Assembly (NCBI GenBank): GCA_049841135.1
Contig: JASGHK010000006.1
Location: 744,001-808,000 of the forward strand
Reading direction: 5' to 3'
From: JACRCT01 sp049841135
Lineage (GTDB): Bacteria; Myxococcota; Myxococcia; Myxococcales; UBA5297
Length of the DNA stretch: 64,000 nucleotides
Both the position numbers and the translations under genes were made by a program. Position 1 is the stretch's first letter. The number at the start of each line of letters is the position of its first letter. Of the stretch, positions 47,961 to 57,039 are shown one piece after another. The notes below the pieces were generated by a model. It saw only the letters and a list, made by a program, of their open reading frames with translations, had not been told where the DNA came from and did no database searches.

Positions 47961-48989
47961 TCACTTGCAGGACTGGTGCTTGGCGAGGCAGGTCTCGCGG
48001 CTGGTCTCGAGCTTGTCGCAGTCGGCGCCGACGCAGGCGCAGTCGCCCAGGCCCACGCAGTCGCTGCCGTTCCAGGCGTAGCCGAGCATGCAGTTGCAGT
48101 GCGCACCGGAGCCGTCGCCGGCGGCCTGCGCATCCATGGCGCCGCAGACGTCGTGGCTCTGGGCGTTGAGGGCCGACGAGCCGCACTGGATGGAGGGCTT
48201 GGCGCAGCTCGTGTGCTTGGCGAGGCAGGCCTCGCGGGTGGTCTCGAGCTTGTCGCAGTCGGTGCCCACGCAGGCGCAGTCGCCGAGGCCCACGCAGTCC
48301 TTGCCGTCCCAGGCGTAGCCGAGCAGGCAGTAGCAGTGCGTGCCGGCGGCATCGCCGGAGGCCTGCGCGTCCATGGCGCCGCAGGCGTCGTGGCTCTGGG
48401 CGTTGAGGGCCGACGAGCCGCACTGGAAGGTCGGCTTGCAGGTCGTGTGCTTGGCGAGGCAGGCCTCACGGGTGGTCTCGAGCTTGTCGCAGTCGGCGCC
48501 GACGCAGGCGCAGTCGCCCAGGCCCACGCAGTCCTGGCCGTTCCAGGCGTAGCCGAGCATGCAGTTGCAGTGCGCGCCGGTGGTGTCGGCGGAGGCCTGG
48601 GCGTCCATCGCGCCGCAGGCCTGGTGGACGTTGGCGTGCAGCGCGGAGGAGCCGCAGACGAGGCGGGTGTCCTGGCTGCAGCCGGAGTGCTTGGCCTGGC
48701 ACTCCTCCAGGGTCTGCGTCAGCTTGTCGCAGTCGGCACCGACGCAGGCGCAGTCGCCCAGCCCCACGCACGCCTTGCCGTCCCAGGCGAAGCCGAGCGC
48801 GCAGAAGCAGTGGCCGCCGCTCTCGTCGGCCGCGGCGGTCGCGTCCATCGCGGAGCAGCTCGTCGAGACCTTGGAGTGGAGCTCCTGCGAGCCGCACTGG
48901 AGGCGGTTGGGAGTGGGATCGGTGGCGGGGGGCGTACAGCCGGCGAGCAGGAAGATCGAGGCGGCGGTCAGGGCGAGGGGCGTCTTCAT
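47961..48989 (-). CDS. Lipoprotein of four Cys-rich repeats
   Basis: 342 residues; MKTPLALTAASIFLLAGC is a lipoprotein signal. The rest is four tandem units of about 78 residues, each with CGSSALNAQSHDACGAMDAQ, then HCNCMLGYAWNGQDCVGLGD and CACVGADCDKLETTREACLA, with about ten Cys. The last two units are the most alike, and coding DNA is also repeated (48070-48530), indicating recent expansion. The pattern looks like a secreted disulfide-rich repeat fold of unknown function. It is upstream of and in the same direction as the two previous lipoproteins. Confidence 0.75.
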   Translation of the reverse strand: MKTPLALTAASIFLLAGCTPPATDPTPNRLQCGSQELHSKVSTSCSAMDATAAADESGGHCFCALGFAWDGKACVGLGDCACVGADCDKLTQTLEECQAKHSGCSQDTRLVCGSSALHANVHQACGAMDAQASADTTGAHCNCMLGYAWNGQDCVGLGDCACVGADCDKLETTREACLAKHTTCKPTFQCGSSALNAQSHDACGAMDAQASGDAAGTHCYCLLGYAWDGKDCVGLGDCACVGTDCDKLETTREACLAKHTSCAKPSIQCGSSALNAQSHDVCGAMDAQAAGDGSGAHCNCMLGYAWNGSDCVGLGDCACVGADCDKLETSRETCLAKHQSCK

Positions 48990-49197
48990 CGTGGGCTCCG
49001 GTTGAATCGGGTTGCCTCCTCCACTGGCAACCTAGGTGCCATCGGACGTCGGCTGCCAAGGGCCGGAAGTCGTTGAGGAATGTGAAAGCCGGCTCGCCGC
49101 GCCCGCGAAACCATCTTGAGACGGCCGGCCCGAAAGCGAAACCTGCGTGTGACGGTCGGGCTGGCCCGAAAACGTGGTAATCGCTCGTCCCCAGTCC

Positions 49198-50137
49198 ATG
49201 GATCCCTCGAGCGACATCCCCGACGACGAACCGACCAGCGTCCCGCAGCTCGAGCCGGCCGAGGCCATCCGGCGCATCCGCGAGGCACTGGCGCGCCGGG
49301 CAGCATTGGCCAGCGTCGGCTTCCCCGTCCGGCTGTTCGACCGCGGCGCCGACGGCATTCCGCGCCTCGTCATCGAGCGTTTCGGTGCCGCGGTGCGCGT
49401 CAGCGGCGGCCCGGAGAAGGCAGCGCTCCTGCCGGCGATTCGCGAGGCGCTCGGCGACCCGCCGGAAGCTCTTCTACCGGTTCGGCTTCCAGGCGATGGG
49501 CGGTCCCGACGACGGCCGCCGCGTGGTGGAGGAGCACGGCCTGCGCTTCGAGGTCGCGCTCCTGCCGCACCGGAACACGGGCCTCTTCCTCGATGCGCGG
49601 GAGGCGCGCCGATGGGTGCGCGCTCACGCCGAAGGTCGGCGCATCCTCAACCTCTTCGCCTATACCTGCGCCTTCGGGGTCGCGGCGGCGGCGGGCGGGG
49701 CGCGCGCCACCACCAACGTCGACGCCGTGCCCAGCACCCTGGAGAAGGGCCGGCGCAACTACGAGCTCAACGGCCTGCGCGCCGACGGTCGGACGTTCCT
49801 GAAGAGCGACGTGCTCGAGGCGCTCAAGCGCGCGCGCAAGTCGAACGCCGGCTTCGACGGCATCGTCCTCCACCCGCCACCGGTGGCGACCGGCGGCGAC
49901 CGGGGCCGACGCACCGACGGCGCCAAGGACTTCGAGAAGCTCGTCGCGGCCTGTCGCGCGGTGCTCGCGCCGGGCGGCTGGCTTCTGGTGGCGTGGACCG
50001 CGACGGCGTTCCCGCTGGAGGCCCTGGATGCGGCCGTCCAGCTCGGGCCGCCCCGGGAGGTCATCCGCAGCGGGGAGGACTTCACGCAGACCGAGGAGCA
50101 GCCTGCGCTACGCGCGCTGGCTTACTTCGCGCCCTGA
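49198..50137 (+). CDS. Class I SAM-dependent methyltransferase (RlmI/RlmK-like; one apparent frameshift)
   Basis: ATG 49198; repaired length about 312 residues. The N-terminal part (FPVRLFDRGADGIPRLVIER) resembles a PUA-like region of rRNA methyltransferases. The catalytic domain has HRNTGLFLDAREARRWVRA, the SAM loop ILNLFAYTCAFGVAAAAGG, and IVLHPPP in the place of the usual (D/N)PP(Y/F). The break lies at 49466 (GAGCTC read as GAAGCTC). RlmI relatives methylate 23S rRNA cytosine; the substrate here is not shown. The RNA ligase gene follows after one base. Confidence 0.8.
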
Positions 50138-50138
50138 C

Positions 50139-51084
50139 ATGCTCGACCACGAGCCCTATCCGAAGATCGCCACGCGCCTCTCTCCCGACTCGCCAGCGGT
50201 CGGCGGGACCTGGGTCGCCACCGAGAAGATCCACGGGGCGCAGCTGCAGATCGCCACCGACGGCGTCGAGGTGCGCATCGGCAAGCGCAAGGCCTGGCTC
50301 GAGAGCGACGAGCCGTTCTTCGGCTGGCAGCTCTTGCGCGCCGAGCTGGAGGCACAGGTCCGCCGGATGCACGCCGAGCTCGGAGGAAGGGGCGTCGTCC
50401 GCCTCTTCGGGGAGATCTTCGGCGGAGCCTATCCGCACCCGGACGTCGCGCCGTGCCCCGGCGCGAGCCCGGTGCAGACCGGCATCTGGTACGCGCCCGA
50501 CGTCCGCTTCGCCGCGTTCGACCTTCTCTTCCAGCCCGGGACCGAGGCGCCGGAGGCTGAATTCCTCTCGCACCGCGAGCTGGAGGACCTCTGCGGCGAC
50601 GCGCTCCTGACCGTTCCGGTCCTCGGTCGCGGCAAGCGCGGCGACCTCGAGCGGCTGCCGACCCGCTACCCGAGCCGCATGGCGAGAGCGCTCGGCCTGC
50701 CGGAAGCTCGGCGGCAACGTCGCCGAGGGGCTGGTGCTCAAGCCGGATCAGCGCCTGGCGCCGGGCCGCCGGCCCATCGCCAAGCACAAGATCCCCGAGT
50801 TCGACGAGGGCCGGTTCGACGAGGCGACGCCCTTCGACGCCGAAGCACCCCTCTCCCTCGACGAGCTGCGAGTGCTCGCGAACAAGCTGGTCAACCCGGT
50901 CCGGTTGGCGAGCGCGCGCTCCAAGGTCGGCACGGCCGACGAGCAGGCGCTGTGCGACGAGGTGGCGCTGGATGCGCTCATCGACCTGCAGGCCGCCTTC
51001 CCGCGCGCGATGCGCGAGCTGTCGCCGGAGGACGAGGACGCGCTGCGCCAGCTCGTTGCCAAGCTGTCGAAAGAGCGCAGCTGA
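50139..51084 (+). CDS. Rnl2-type RNA ligase (one apparent frameshift)
   Basis: ATG 50139; repaired length about 314 residues, similar to phage Rnl2. Nucleotidyltransferase motifs are visible: I, TEKIHGAQ with the adenylated Lys (K30); IIIa-like RLFGEIFGG; IV, EGLVLKP; V, IAKHKIPEF. It would seal RNA ends using ATP. The break is at 50704 (GAGCTC read as GAAGCTC), right before motif IV. The C-terminal ~80 residues are helical. It sits one base after the methyltransferase, so the two are probably co-translated. An RNA repair role is an inference from family knowledge. Confidence 0.85.
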
Positions 51085-51254
51085 GCGGCTGAGCAACGCG
51101 ACCGAAAACGCGGTGCTCCAACCCAAATCCGGGTCCCCGTGCACCCAGGGTTGGGTGACCGACGCCTGGCTCGCAGGGAAGGCGGAAGCGGCGAGCTCCT
51201 TGCAGTGTCGGGGCTGCGTTCACGGACGCTGCACGGCAGCCGAGGAGGAAGCAC

Positions 51255-51843
51255 CATGCGCATCGCCATTCCATTCACCCGCCAAGAGATCGCGCAGCAC
51301 GCAGGCCACTGCGAGGCCTTCCTGGTGGCGGACATCGACGAAGGAAAGGTCGTGGGGGAGCGGGAGCTGGCGAACCCCGGCCACGGTCCCGGTGGCCCGC
51401 CGCCGCTCTTCCTGGCGAGCCAGGGAGTCACCGACCTGCTCGCGTGGGGCCTGCCGCTGCCGGCCCGCGAGAAGTTCGCGGCACTGGGCATCCACGTCCG
51501 GCTGGGCGCGACGGGCGAGCCGCGCCAGGCGCTCCGCGAGTATCTCGCGGGAACCTTGCGTTGGGTCGACCAGGGCCTGGACGGCGGCGGAGGCTGCGAG
51601 GGGCACGATCACGCGCCGAGGGAGGCCGAGGTCGACGTGCGGCCGCTCGCGCCGCGGGACCGGCACCGGACGATCTTCGAGGCGTTCAACGGCCTGGAGG
51701 CGGGACAGGCGTTCGTGCTCGTCAACGATCACGACCCGAAGCCGCTCTACTACCAGTTCGCGGCGGAGCACGCCGGGCGCTTCTCCTGGGACTATCTCGC
51801 GCAGGGCCCGGAGGAGTGGCGCGTCCGCATCGGGCGGCGCTGA
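51255..51843 (+). CDS. NifX/NifB-type iron-molybdenum cofactor-binding domain fused to DUF2249
   Basis: ATG 51255 follows GAGGAGG. 195 residues. Residues 1-100 (MRIAIPFTRQEIAQHAGHCE, then AFLVADIDEGKVVGERELAN) match the dinitrogenase iron-molybdenum cofactor biosynthesis fold. The last ~70 residues (VDVRPLAPRDRHRTIFEAFN, LVNDHDPKPLYYQFAAEHAG) are DUF2249. A His-rich link (CEGHDHAP) joins them. There are no nif genes nearby, so nitrogen fixation is unlikely; metal or redox-cofactor handling is the safer guess. Confidence 0.85.
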
Positions 51844-51974
51844 GGCCTGGGGTGGCAGCCTTGCGGGCGCCAAGCGTCGCGCCAACGGGCCGGCCGGGCT
51901 CAAGCCTTGGGACCATGGCACGCCGCGGCATCGCGACCTACTTCCTGGTGGAGGCAATCGAGGAGGGGGTACGC

Positions 51975-52210
51975 ATGAGGAAGCTCTTTAGCGCGTTGGC
52001 CGCGGCAGCGATGCTCGTCTCGGCTGGCGCTGCGTTCGCGCAGTCGGACAACAGCCAAGACCAGAACCAAGACCCGAGCCAAAGCAACAAGGACTCCAGC
52101 AGAGCTCCAGCTCGGCGCAGGGCGGCTCGGGCAGCACGAGCGGATCGCAGTCCCAGGCCGGCTCTTCCACCGCCAAGGGCGGCGGCGGCGCTGGCGGCGG
52201 CGGCGGCTGA
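51975..52210 (+). CDS. Small secreted Ser/Gly-rich protein (apparent frameshift)
   Basis: MRKLFSALAAAAMLVSAGAA then FAQ is a clear signal peptide. The mature part is QSDNSQDQNQDPSQSNKDSS followed, in the shifted frame, by SSSAQGGSGSTSGSQSQAGS and an end of Gly repeats with TGA at 52208-52210. The shift lies near 52103 in CAGAGCTCC, and restores a continuous Ser/Gln/Gly composition (about 77 residues). Intrinsically disordered; function unknown. GAGGGGG lies upstream of the ATG. Confidence 0.55.
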
Positions 52211-52277
52211 GCATCCGTCAGGGAGTGAGCGGGCGGCCTCCCGTGGCTTCGGCCGCGACAGGCCGCTCGCCGACCCC

Positions 52278-53378
52278 ATGAGGACCGCATCCCTCGCGGC
52301 GGGGCTGGTGGCGCTGGGGCTTGGCGGCAATGCCGCCTGGCAGGCTTCGCTGGCGCGCGAGGTCGACGCCGCGCTCGCCTCCTTTCCGGGCGAGCTGTCG
52401 CTGTACGTGCGCGATGTCGCCAGCGGCGAGGCCTACGCGCACGACGCCGCGACGCCCACCTACCTGTCGTCGGCGATCAAGGTGGTGGTGATGTTGGAGG
52501 TGCTGCGCCAGGTGGACGAAGGGCGGTTGCGCCTGACGGACCGCGTGGTGTTCGGCCCGGACGACGTGCGTGACGGCGTGGGCCCGGTCAAGCGCGGTCC
52601 GCCGGGGCGGGTCTTCACGGTGCGCCAGCTGCTGGCGCTGATGATGGACTACAGCGAGAACGCCGCCGCCGACCTCCTGATGGGCAAGGTCGGGCTCGCC
52701 CGGCTCAACCAGCTGCCGCGAAGCCGGGGCGTCGCCTTCTCCGAGATCGACACACTGCTGGGCGAGCGCCGGCGCATCTGGGCGCAGCTCAATCCCAAGG
52801 GCGCCGCGCTCACGCCGCAACGAATCCTCGAGCTTGGCGAACAGCCGGGGCCCGAGGAGCGCGCGCGCCTGTTCTCGCGGATGGTAGGGCATGCCCCGGC
52901 GTTCACCGGTGCCGACGTCCTGCGCGCCTTCCGGTCCTTCTACGCGCAGCGGGTGAACTCCGCCTCGATGCGCGAGATGGGCCGGCTGCTGGAGCAGGTG
53001 GCCCGGTGCGACGGGCTGAGCGCCTCCAGCTGCCGCCTGGCGCGCGAGCTGATGGGGGGCTGCCAGACCGGCACCGGCCGCATCCGCGCCGGGCTCCCCA
53101 CGGACGTCGAGTGGGACCACAAGACCGGCACGCAGGAAGCCCGGGCGTGCGACGTGGGCATCCTCTACCCGCGCCCAGGGCGTCCGGTGGTGGTGGCGGC
53201 CTGCACCCGCGACTTCGCGGACGTCGCGGACGCGGAGCGCCTGCTGCGCCGGGTCGGCGTGGCGGTGTGGCGGAGTCTGGGGACCGGCATTCGCCGGCAG
53301 GCCGAGGCCCAAACGGCGACGCGCCCCCCACCCGCAGGCGAGAGGCGCGTCAGGGTCATGGGGCCCCCCAGCCCCTGA
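52278..53378 (+). CDS. Class A beta-lactamase-like serine hydrolase
   Basis: 366 residues with a signal peptide-like N-terminus (MRTASLAAGLVALGLGGNAA). Motif 1 is SAIK (Ser65-Lys68), motif 2 is SEN (126-128) instead of SDN, motif 3 KTG (282-284). The deacylating Glu of an ExxLN omega loop is not clearly visible, so it may be a carboxypeptidase/esterase or a slow beta-lactamase. The C-terminal 50 residues are Arg-rich and low in complexity. Convergent with the Hsp20 gene, 16 bases apart. Confidence 0.75.
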   Translation: MRTASLAAGLVALGLGGNAAWQASLAREVDAALASFPGELSLYVRDVASGEAYAHDAATPTYLSSAIKVVVMLEVLRQVDEGRLRLTDRVVFGPDDVRDGVGPVKRGPPGRVFTVRQLLALMMDYSENAAADLLMGKVGLARLNQLPRSRGVAFSEIDTLLGERRRIWAQLNPKGAALTPQRILELGEQPGPEERARLFSRMVGHAPAFTGADVLRAFRSFYAQRVNSASMREMGRLLEQVARCDGLSASSCRLARELMGGCQTGTGRIRAGLPTDVEWDHKTGTQEARACDVGILYPRPGRPVVVAACTRDFADVADAERLLRRVGVAVWRSLGTGIRRQAEAQTATRPPPAGERRVRVMGPPSP

Positions 53379-53394
53379 GACCCGCTGATGAAGG

Positions 53395-53841
53395 TCAGCC
53401 GTGGATGGCGATGGGCTTGCCGCGGGCGCCTTCGCGCTTGGGGACATGGACGTAGAGGACGCCGTTGCGCATCTCGGCGCGGATCTTCTCGTGGTCCACC
53501 GTGGTGGGCAGCACGAAGCCGCGGTGGAAGACGCCGTAGGCGCACTCGATGCGGTGGTAGTACTCGCGCTTGTCCTCGCGCTCGAGCTTGCGCTCGCCGC
53601 GGATGGTCATGGTGTTCTCGTCCATCACCACCTCGACGTCCTTGCGCTCCAGGCCGGGCATCTCGGCGCGGAAGAGGATCTCCTCCTTGTCCTCGTAGAT
53701 GTCCACGCGCGGGAAGACCTCGCTGCGGATGTCGTTCATCGGCCGGGCCTCCTCGCCGTGCACGAACGGGTCGAGCATGTGCTCCATCGTGCGGGTGAGG
53801 TTCGCCATCTCGGCCATCGGGTTCCAACGCGTCATCGCCAT
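53395..53841 (-). CDS. Hsp20/alpha-crystallin family small heat-shock protein
   Basis: 148 residues. The alpha-crystallin domain runs from VFPRVDIYEDKEEILFRAEM to the end, with LERKDVEVVMDENTMTIRGE and the signature MRNGVLYVHVPK. It is an ATP-independent holdase that prevents aggregation. N-terminal MTRWNPMAEMANLTRTMEHM is typical. GGAGGGG precedes the ATG. Confidence 0.95.
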   Translation of the reverse strand: MAMTRWNPMAEMANLTRTMEHMLDPFVHGEEARPMNDIRSEVFPRVDIYEDKEEILFRAEMPGLERKDVEVVMDENTMTIRGERKLEREDKREYYHRIECAYGVFHRGFVLPTTVDHEKIRAEMRNGVLYVHVPKREGARGKPIAIHG

Positions 53842-53993
53842 CGTTTGCCCCTCCAGGTTCGGGTGTCGGAAACGGGGCGCAAGCTAAGACCGAGACGCGC
53901 TGCGGCATCCTCCTGGTTGGGGGAACACGTCCAGCGCCTGCGCCCGGCGAGCCGGGCGCACCAGGGCCTGGTGGCGAGAAGGTTTCGCGCCAG

Positions 53994-54875
53994 CTACTCG
54001 ATGATGAGCGCCGACGGCTGGAAGTAGGAGACGAGCGAGAGGATCGCGATCTTGCCCTCGTCGCCCTCGACGATGCCCGAATCGCGCACGCCCTCGAAGC
54101 GCGCGAGGACCACGAACTCTCGCCCAGGGGCGAGGAACGGGTCGGTCTTCTGCACGCGCAGCAACAGGTTGCGCCCGGTCTCCGAGATCTCGTTGTCGTT
54201 CCGCGTGTGGTAGTACTCGACCACTTCGCGACGGTTGCCGTAATTGTCGCTGTAATACAGAGACGTGCGCCCCGGCACATGGCTCTGAACGTTCGCGATG
54301 CAGGTCTCGCTCGCGGTCAGCATCAACGGGCCGTTCTTCTCGTCAGAGCCCTCGACCTTGACCCGGGCGATCACCAGTCGTCCCATGTAAGTCTTCGGCT
54401 GCTCGGTCGCGACCGCGAGGCTGAAGATCGAGATTCGCTTCTGGTTCAGGAGGGTGAGGTCGTTCAGGGTGTCGCCGCCGCGGCTGGCGATGATCTTGGT
54501 CAAGAGCACCGCAGCGTCCTTGCGGGTGAGCAGGTCGTCGACCCAGAAGCCGTCGGTGATGCGCTTGATGCTGGTGAAGCCCCGGTTGACGCACTCGCGC
54601 AGGACGGCCCACCCCATGTCGCGGCCCCGGGTCTTGGCTATCGTGCGCGCGTCCGCCTCGCAGTTGGCGATGGTCCCGGCGGCTATGGCGGCCGTCTTGG
54701 GGTCGAAGGGCTTCTCGACCACGGCGGCGGGTTGCTCGGGGTTCGGGGGCGGCTTGGCCTGCTCGCCGGTGGGCGAGGAGTCGTCGCTGACCCTGCGGTC
54801 CCGAACCTGGGGGGCGGACGCGCAAGCCGCAGCCGCCATCACCAGCAGGGAGGAGAGAATCGTTCGCGGACCCAT
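53994..54875 (-). CDS. Secreted lipoprotein of unknown function
   Basis: 293 residues from ATG 54875; MGPRTILSSLLVMAAAACAS is a lipoprotein signal. After a Pro-rich linker (EQAKPPPNPEQPAAVVEKPF) the sequence is mixed alpha/beta with DARTIAKTRGRDMGWAVLRE, a run ISIFSLAVATEQPKTYMGRL and ETGRNLLLRVQKTDPFLAPG. These suggest a beta-sandwich; I recognise no family. It is transcribed away from the Cys-rich gene at 55 kb, same strand, 43 bases downstream of it. Confidence 0.7.
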   Translation of the reverse strand: MGPRTILSSLLVMAAAACASAPQVRDRRVSDDSSPTGEQAKPPPNPEQPAAVVEKPFDPKTAAIAAGTIANCEADARTIAKTRGRDMGWAVLRECVNRGFTSIKRITDGFWVDDLLTRKDAAVLLTKIIASRGGDTLNDLTLLNQKRISIFSLAVATEQPKTYMGRLVIARVKVEGSDEKNGPLMLTASETCIANVQSHVPGRTSLYYSDNYGNRREVVEYYHTRNDNEISETGRNLLLRVQKTDPFLAPGREFVVLARFEGVRDSGIVEGDEGKIAILSLVSYFQPSALIIE

Positions 54876-54918
54876 GAGGAACACTGCTGACCTCGAAGGC
54901 TGAGGGAGACGGACGCAG

Positions 54919-55767
54919 CTAGGGGTTTCCGTCGGGTGGGAAAGCTGGATTGGGATACGAGGGTCGATACGGGTCCGGCCGGAAAGGAGGGTAAGGAGGG
55001 TAGGGAGGGTAGGGAGGGTACGGCTGGGGATCGTTGGGCGGGCTGTTCTGAGGGGGAGTGCTGCCGGAGCCCGGCTTGCTCCCTTGGCGTGCCGCAGGAT
55101 CCTTGGGTTTCTTGGTCGGCGCGGCCCTGGGCAGCATGTGGGAGCACGCTTCGTAGCACTCGGCAGGGGCGCAGGTCGGGAGCACCGGCGGGTCCTCCGC
55201 CGCGAGCCGCATGCAGGTGCGAAGCGAGTCGATGCAGCCAGAGGCCGCCGCGCACCGGCAGCACTGCTCGGCCGTCGAGGCGATCCGCGAGGTGTTGCGC
55301 ACCACCTCGCCGAGAGCGAAGTAGCAGGGCTTCGACTCGCGCGTGAAGCGCCCCTTGGCGTCGAGGAGCGCCGCGGCTCCGTCGAGCTCGCACACCTGGG
55401 TGGCGTTCTTGAAGTCGCTCTTGCACAGCGCAACGAGGTCCTTGCTCGGCTCGGCCTTGGGCGATGGCCGGGCAGCCTCGGTGCACACCGGGCCCGCGAG
55501 AGCCTCGACGGCGGCGGCGTTGAGCTTGCGCTGGCGCTCGGCGGCGGCGGGCTTGGCGCTGCCCTCCAGCACGCACTGCTCGCTGGTGGCCAGCGAGCGC
55601 CGGTTGCAGCTCCACCCCGAAGGCGCCGTGCTGGGGGAGACCACCGTCCCCAGGCCGGGGTCGTTGACCTCGTTGGTGGGAAGGTCCTGGGCGTGCGAAC
55701 GGACAGGCGCCAGGCCCAGGCTCGCGCTCGCGAAGACGAGCAACAGACGTAGGATTCTAAGTCGCAT
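54919..55767 (-). CDS. Secreted Cys-rich protein with a (YPP)n tail
   Basis: 282 residues; MRLRILRLLLVFASASLGLA is a signal peptide. The central part has about 15 Cys (WSCNRRSLATSEQCVLEGSA; AEQCCRCAAASGCIDSLRTC). The C-terminus is a low-complexity Pro/Tyr tail, NDPQPYPPYPPYPPYPPFRP, resembling extensin-like or adhesive segments. The DNA for the tail is a G-rich run (GGGAGGGTAGGGAGGG on the plus strand). Unknown function; it is the last gene downstream of the calpain terminator. Confidence 0.7.
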   Translation of the reverse strand: MRLRILRLLLVFASASLGLAPVRSHAQDLPTNEVNDPGLGTVVSPSTAPSGWSCNRRSLATSEQCVLEGSAKPAAAERQRKLNAAAVEALAGPVCTEAARPSPKAEPSKDLVALCKSDFKNATQVCELDGAAALLDAKGRFTRESKPCYFALGEVVRNTSRIASTAEQCCRCAAASGCIDSLRTCMRLAAEDPPVLPTCAPAECYEACSHMLPRAAPTKKPKDPAARQGSKPGSGSTPPQNSPPNDPQPYPPYPPYPPYPPFRPDPYRPSYPNPAFPPDGNP

Positions 55768-55819
55768 CGTCAGGAACGGAGAGTGACACTACCGCTCGCT
55801 GCTGGTCCGGGCAAGGCGC

Positions 55820-55862
55820 TCCAAAAGGAACGCGGCGCAGCGCCGAAGCGCTGCGCCGCGTG
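55820..55862 (-). terminator. Intrinsic terminator of the calpain-like gene
   Basis: On the minus strand GCGGCGCAGCG, loop CTTCGG, CGCTGCGCCGC, then GTTCCTTTTGG. The stem is 11 perfect pairs with a stable CUUCGG-type loop. It lies ~20 bases after the stop at 55883. Confidence 0.8.
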
Positions 55863-55882
55863 AAAGCGCGGGGGCGTCCGCC

Positions 55883-56914
55883 CTAGTTCACGTTCAGGCC
55901 CATGTACAGCTTGGCGAAGTCGTCGAGCTTCATCTTGAAGATGCCGTCGTTCTTGCCGTCGCTGCCCGGCTCGCTGCTGCCCCAGGGGTTGCGCAGCTGG
56001 ACGTACTTGACGCCGTTCTCGACGCTGGCGCCGAGGACCGAATAGTTGTGCCAGGCGTAGACGCCGGTGCCGTTGTACATGTCCTTCATGTCCTCGCCGT
56101 AGGTCAGCGCGGTCATCGGCGTCTTCATCTCGGAGCCGAGCTGGATGAGCTCGAAGAGCTGGTCCTTGGTGTTGCTCTTGGTGGCGTAGTAGGACGACGA
56201 GTTGCCGGTGATGGCGGTCATGACCTCGGTCGGGTAGCCGCCGTTGCCAATCTTCTCGTAGCCGCCCTTCCACGACGCGTAGGCCTTCTCGAGCAGCGTG
56301 ACCCACAGCTCCTTGGAGTCGCGGCTCTTGGCGTAGGTCGAGTTGCCGCTCCAGCCGGCGGGGATGTCGCCGTCGACGCGGACGTAGTTCGGCTTCATCT
56401 TGCCGTCGACGCCCTTGGAGAAGAACCGCACGGTGTAGCTGCCGTCGCCGTTGTCCTTGATGGCGTTCTCGATGGCCTTCGGGTCCTCGTGGGCGACCGA
56501 GGAGATGGCGCCCACGAAGTAGCAGTCGCCGATCTGGCCCTGCATCACGTCGTCGTAGCTGACGCCGTCCTTGAAGAGCTGGCCGCCGTCGACCTTGGTC
56601 CACTTCACCGAGGAGGAGTGCTTGTCGAGCACCGCCGGGTCGTTGGCGAGGGGGATGGGGTTGGTGGTGCTGGTCGTCGGGGTGGTGGGCGTCGTGGTCG
56701 GAACGCTCACGCCCAAAAACGAGGCCAGCGCGGACTTGGCGTCGGCGTCGAACTTGTCACCCGCGCTCTTCAGGAAGCTCGTCAGCTCCTTCTTCTCGTT
56801 CGCGCTGACGGTGCCGTTGGCCTTGGCCTCCTTGATGAGCGAGTCGACCTCGGTCTTGGTGATCTTGCTGTCGAGAAGCGCCTTGTTGATCTGCTGGCCG
56901 ATGCGGGTGGTCAT
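55883..56914 (-). CDS. Calpain-family (C2) cysteine peptidase with an N-terminal helical domain
   Basis: ATG 56914 (MTTRIGQQINKALLDSKITK) has GAGGA four bases upstream; an in-frame GTG at 56932 lacks a site. 343 residues. Residues ~1-68 are helical (INKALLDSKITKTEVDSLIK ... SFLKSAGDKFDADAKSALAS) and resemble a segment of the repeat peptide at 58.8 kb. A Thr/Pro linker (PTTTPTTPTTSTT) follows. The protease core has all three calpain motifs: QGQIGDCYFVGA (Cys131), AWHNYSVLG (His289) and LRNPWGSSEPG (Asn309). No signal peptide. It may cleave the modified peptide of the neighbouring radical-SAM genes (inference from context). Confidence 0.9.
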   Translation of the reverse strand: MTTRIGQQINKALLDSKITKTEVDSLIKEAKANGTVSANEKKELTSFLKSAGDKFDADAKSALASFLGVSVPTTTPTTPTTSTTNPIPLANDPAVLDKHSSSVKWTKVDGGQLFKDGVSYDDVMQGQIGDCYFVGAISSVAHEDPKAIENAIKDNGDGSYTVRFFSKGVDGKMKPNYVRVDGDIPAGWSGNSTYAKSRDSKELWVTLLEKAYASWKGGYEKIGNGGYPTEVMTAITGNSSSYYATKSNTKDQLFELIQLGSEMKTPMTALTYGEDMKDMYNGTGVYAWHNYSVLGASVENGVKYVQLRNPWGSSEPGSDGKNDGIFKMKLDDFAKLYMGLNVN

Positions 56915-57039
56915 GAGGTCCTCGACTGCCACGGTTTGAGGAGAAGCGGAGCGCCAGTGGATGGCGAAAAGTGCCTACATTGTCCGACGTGTGGCTTCGG
57001 AAGTTGCGTCGGACGTGAAAGGCCAATGAAGACGGGTGG

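Noticed and set aside
51255..51843. Nitrogen-fixation locus
   Set aside because: Only a NifX-like domain is present; no nifHDK, nifB or other nif genes are in the window.
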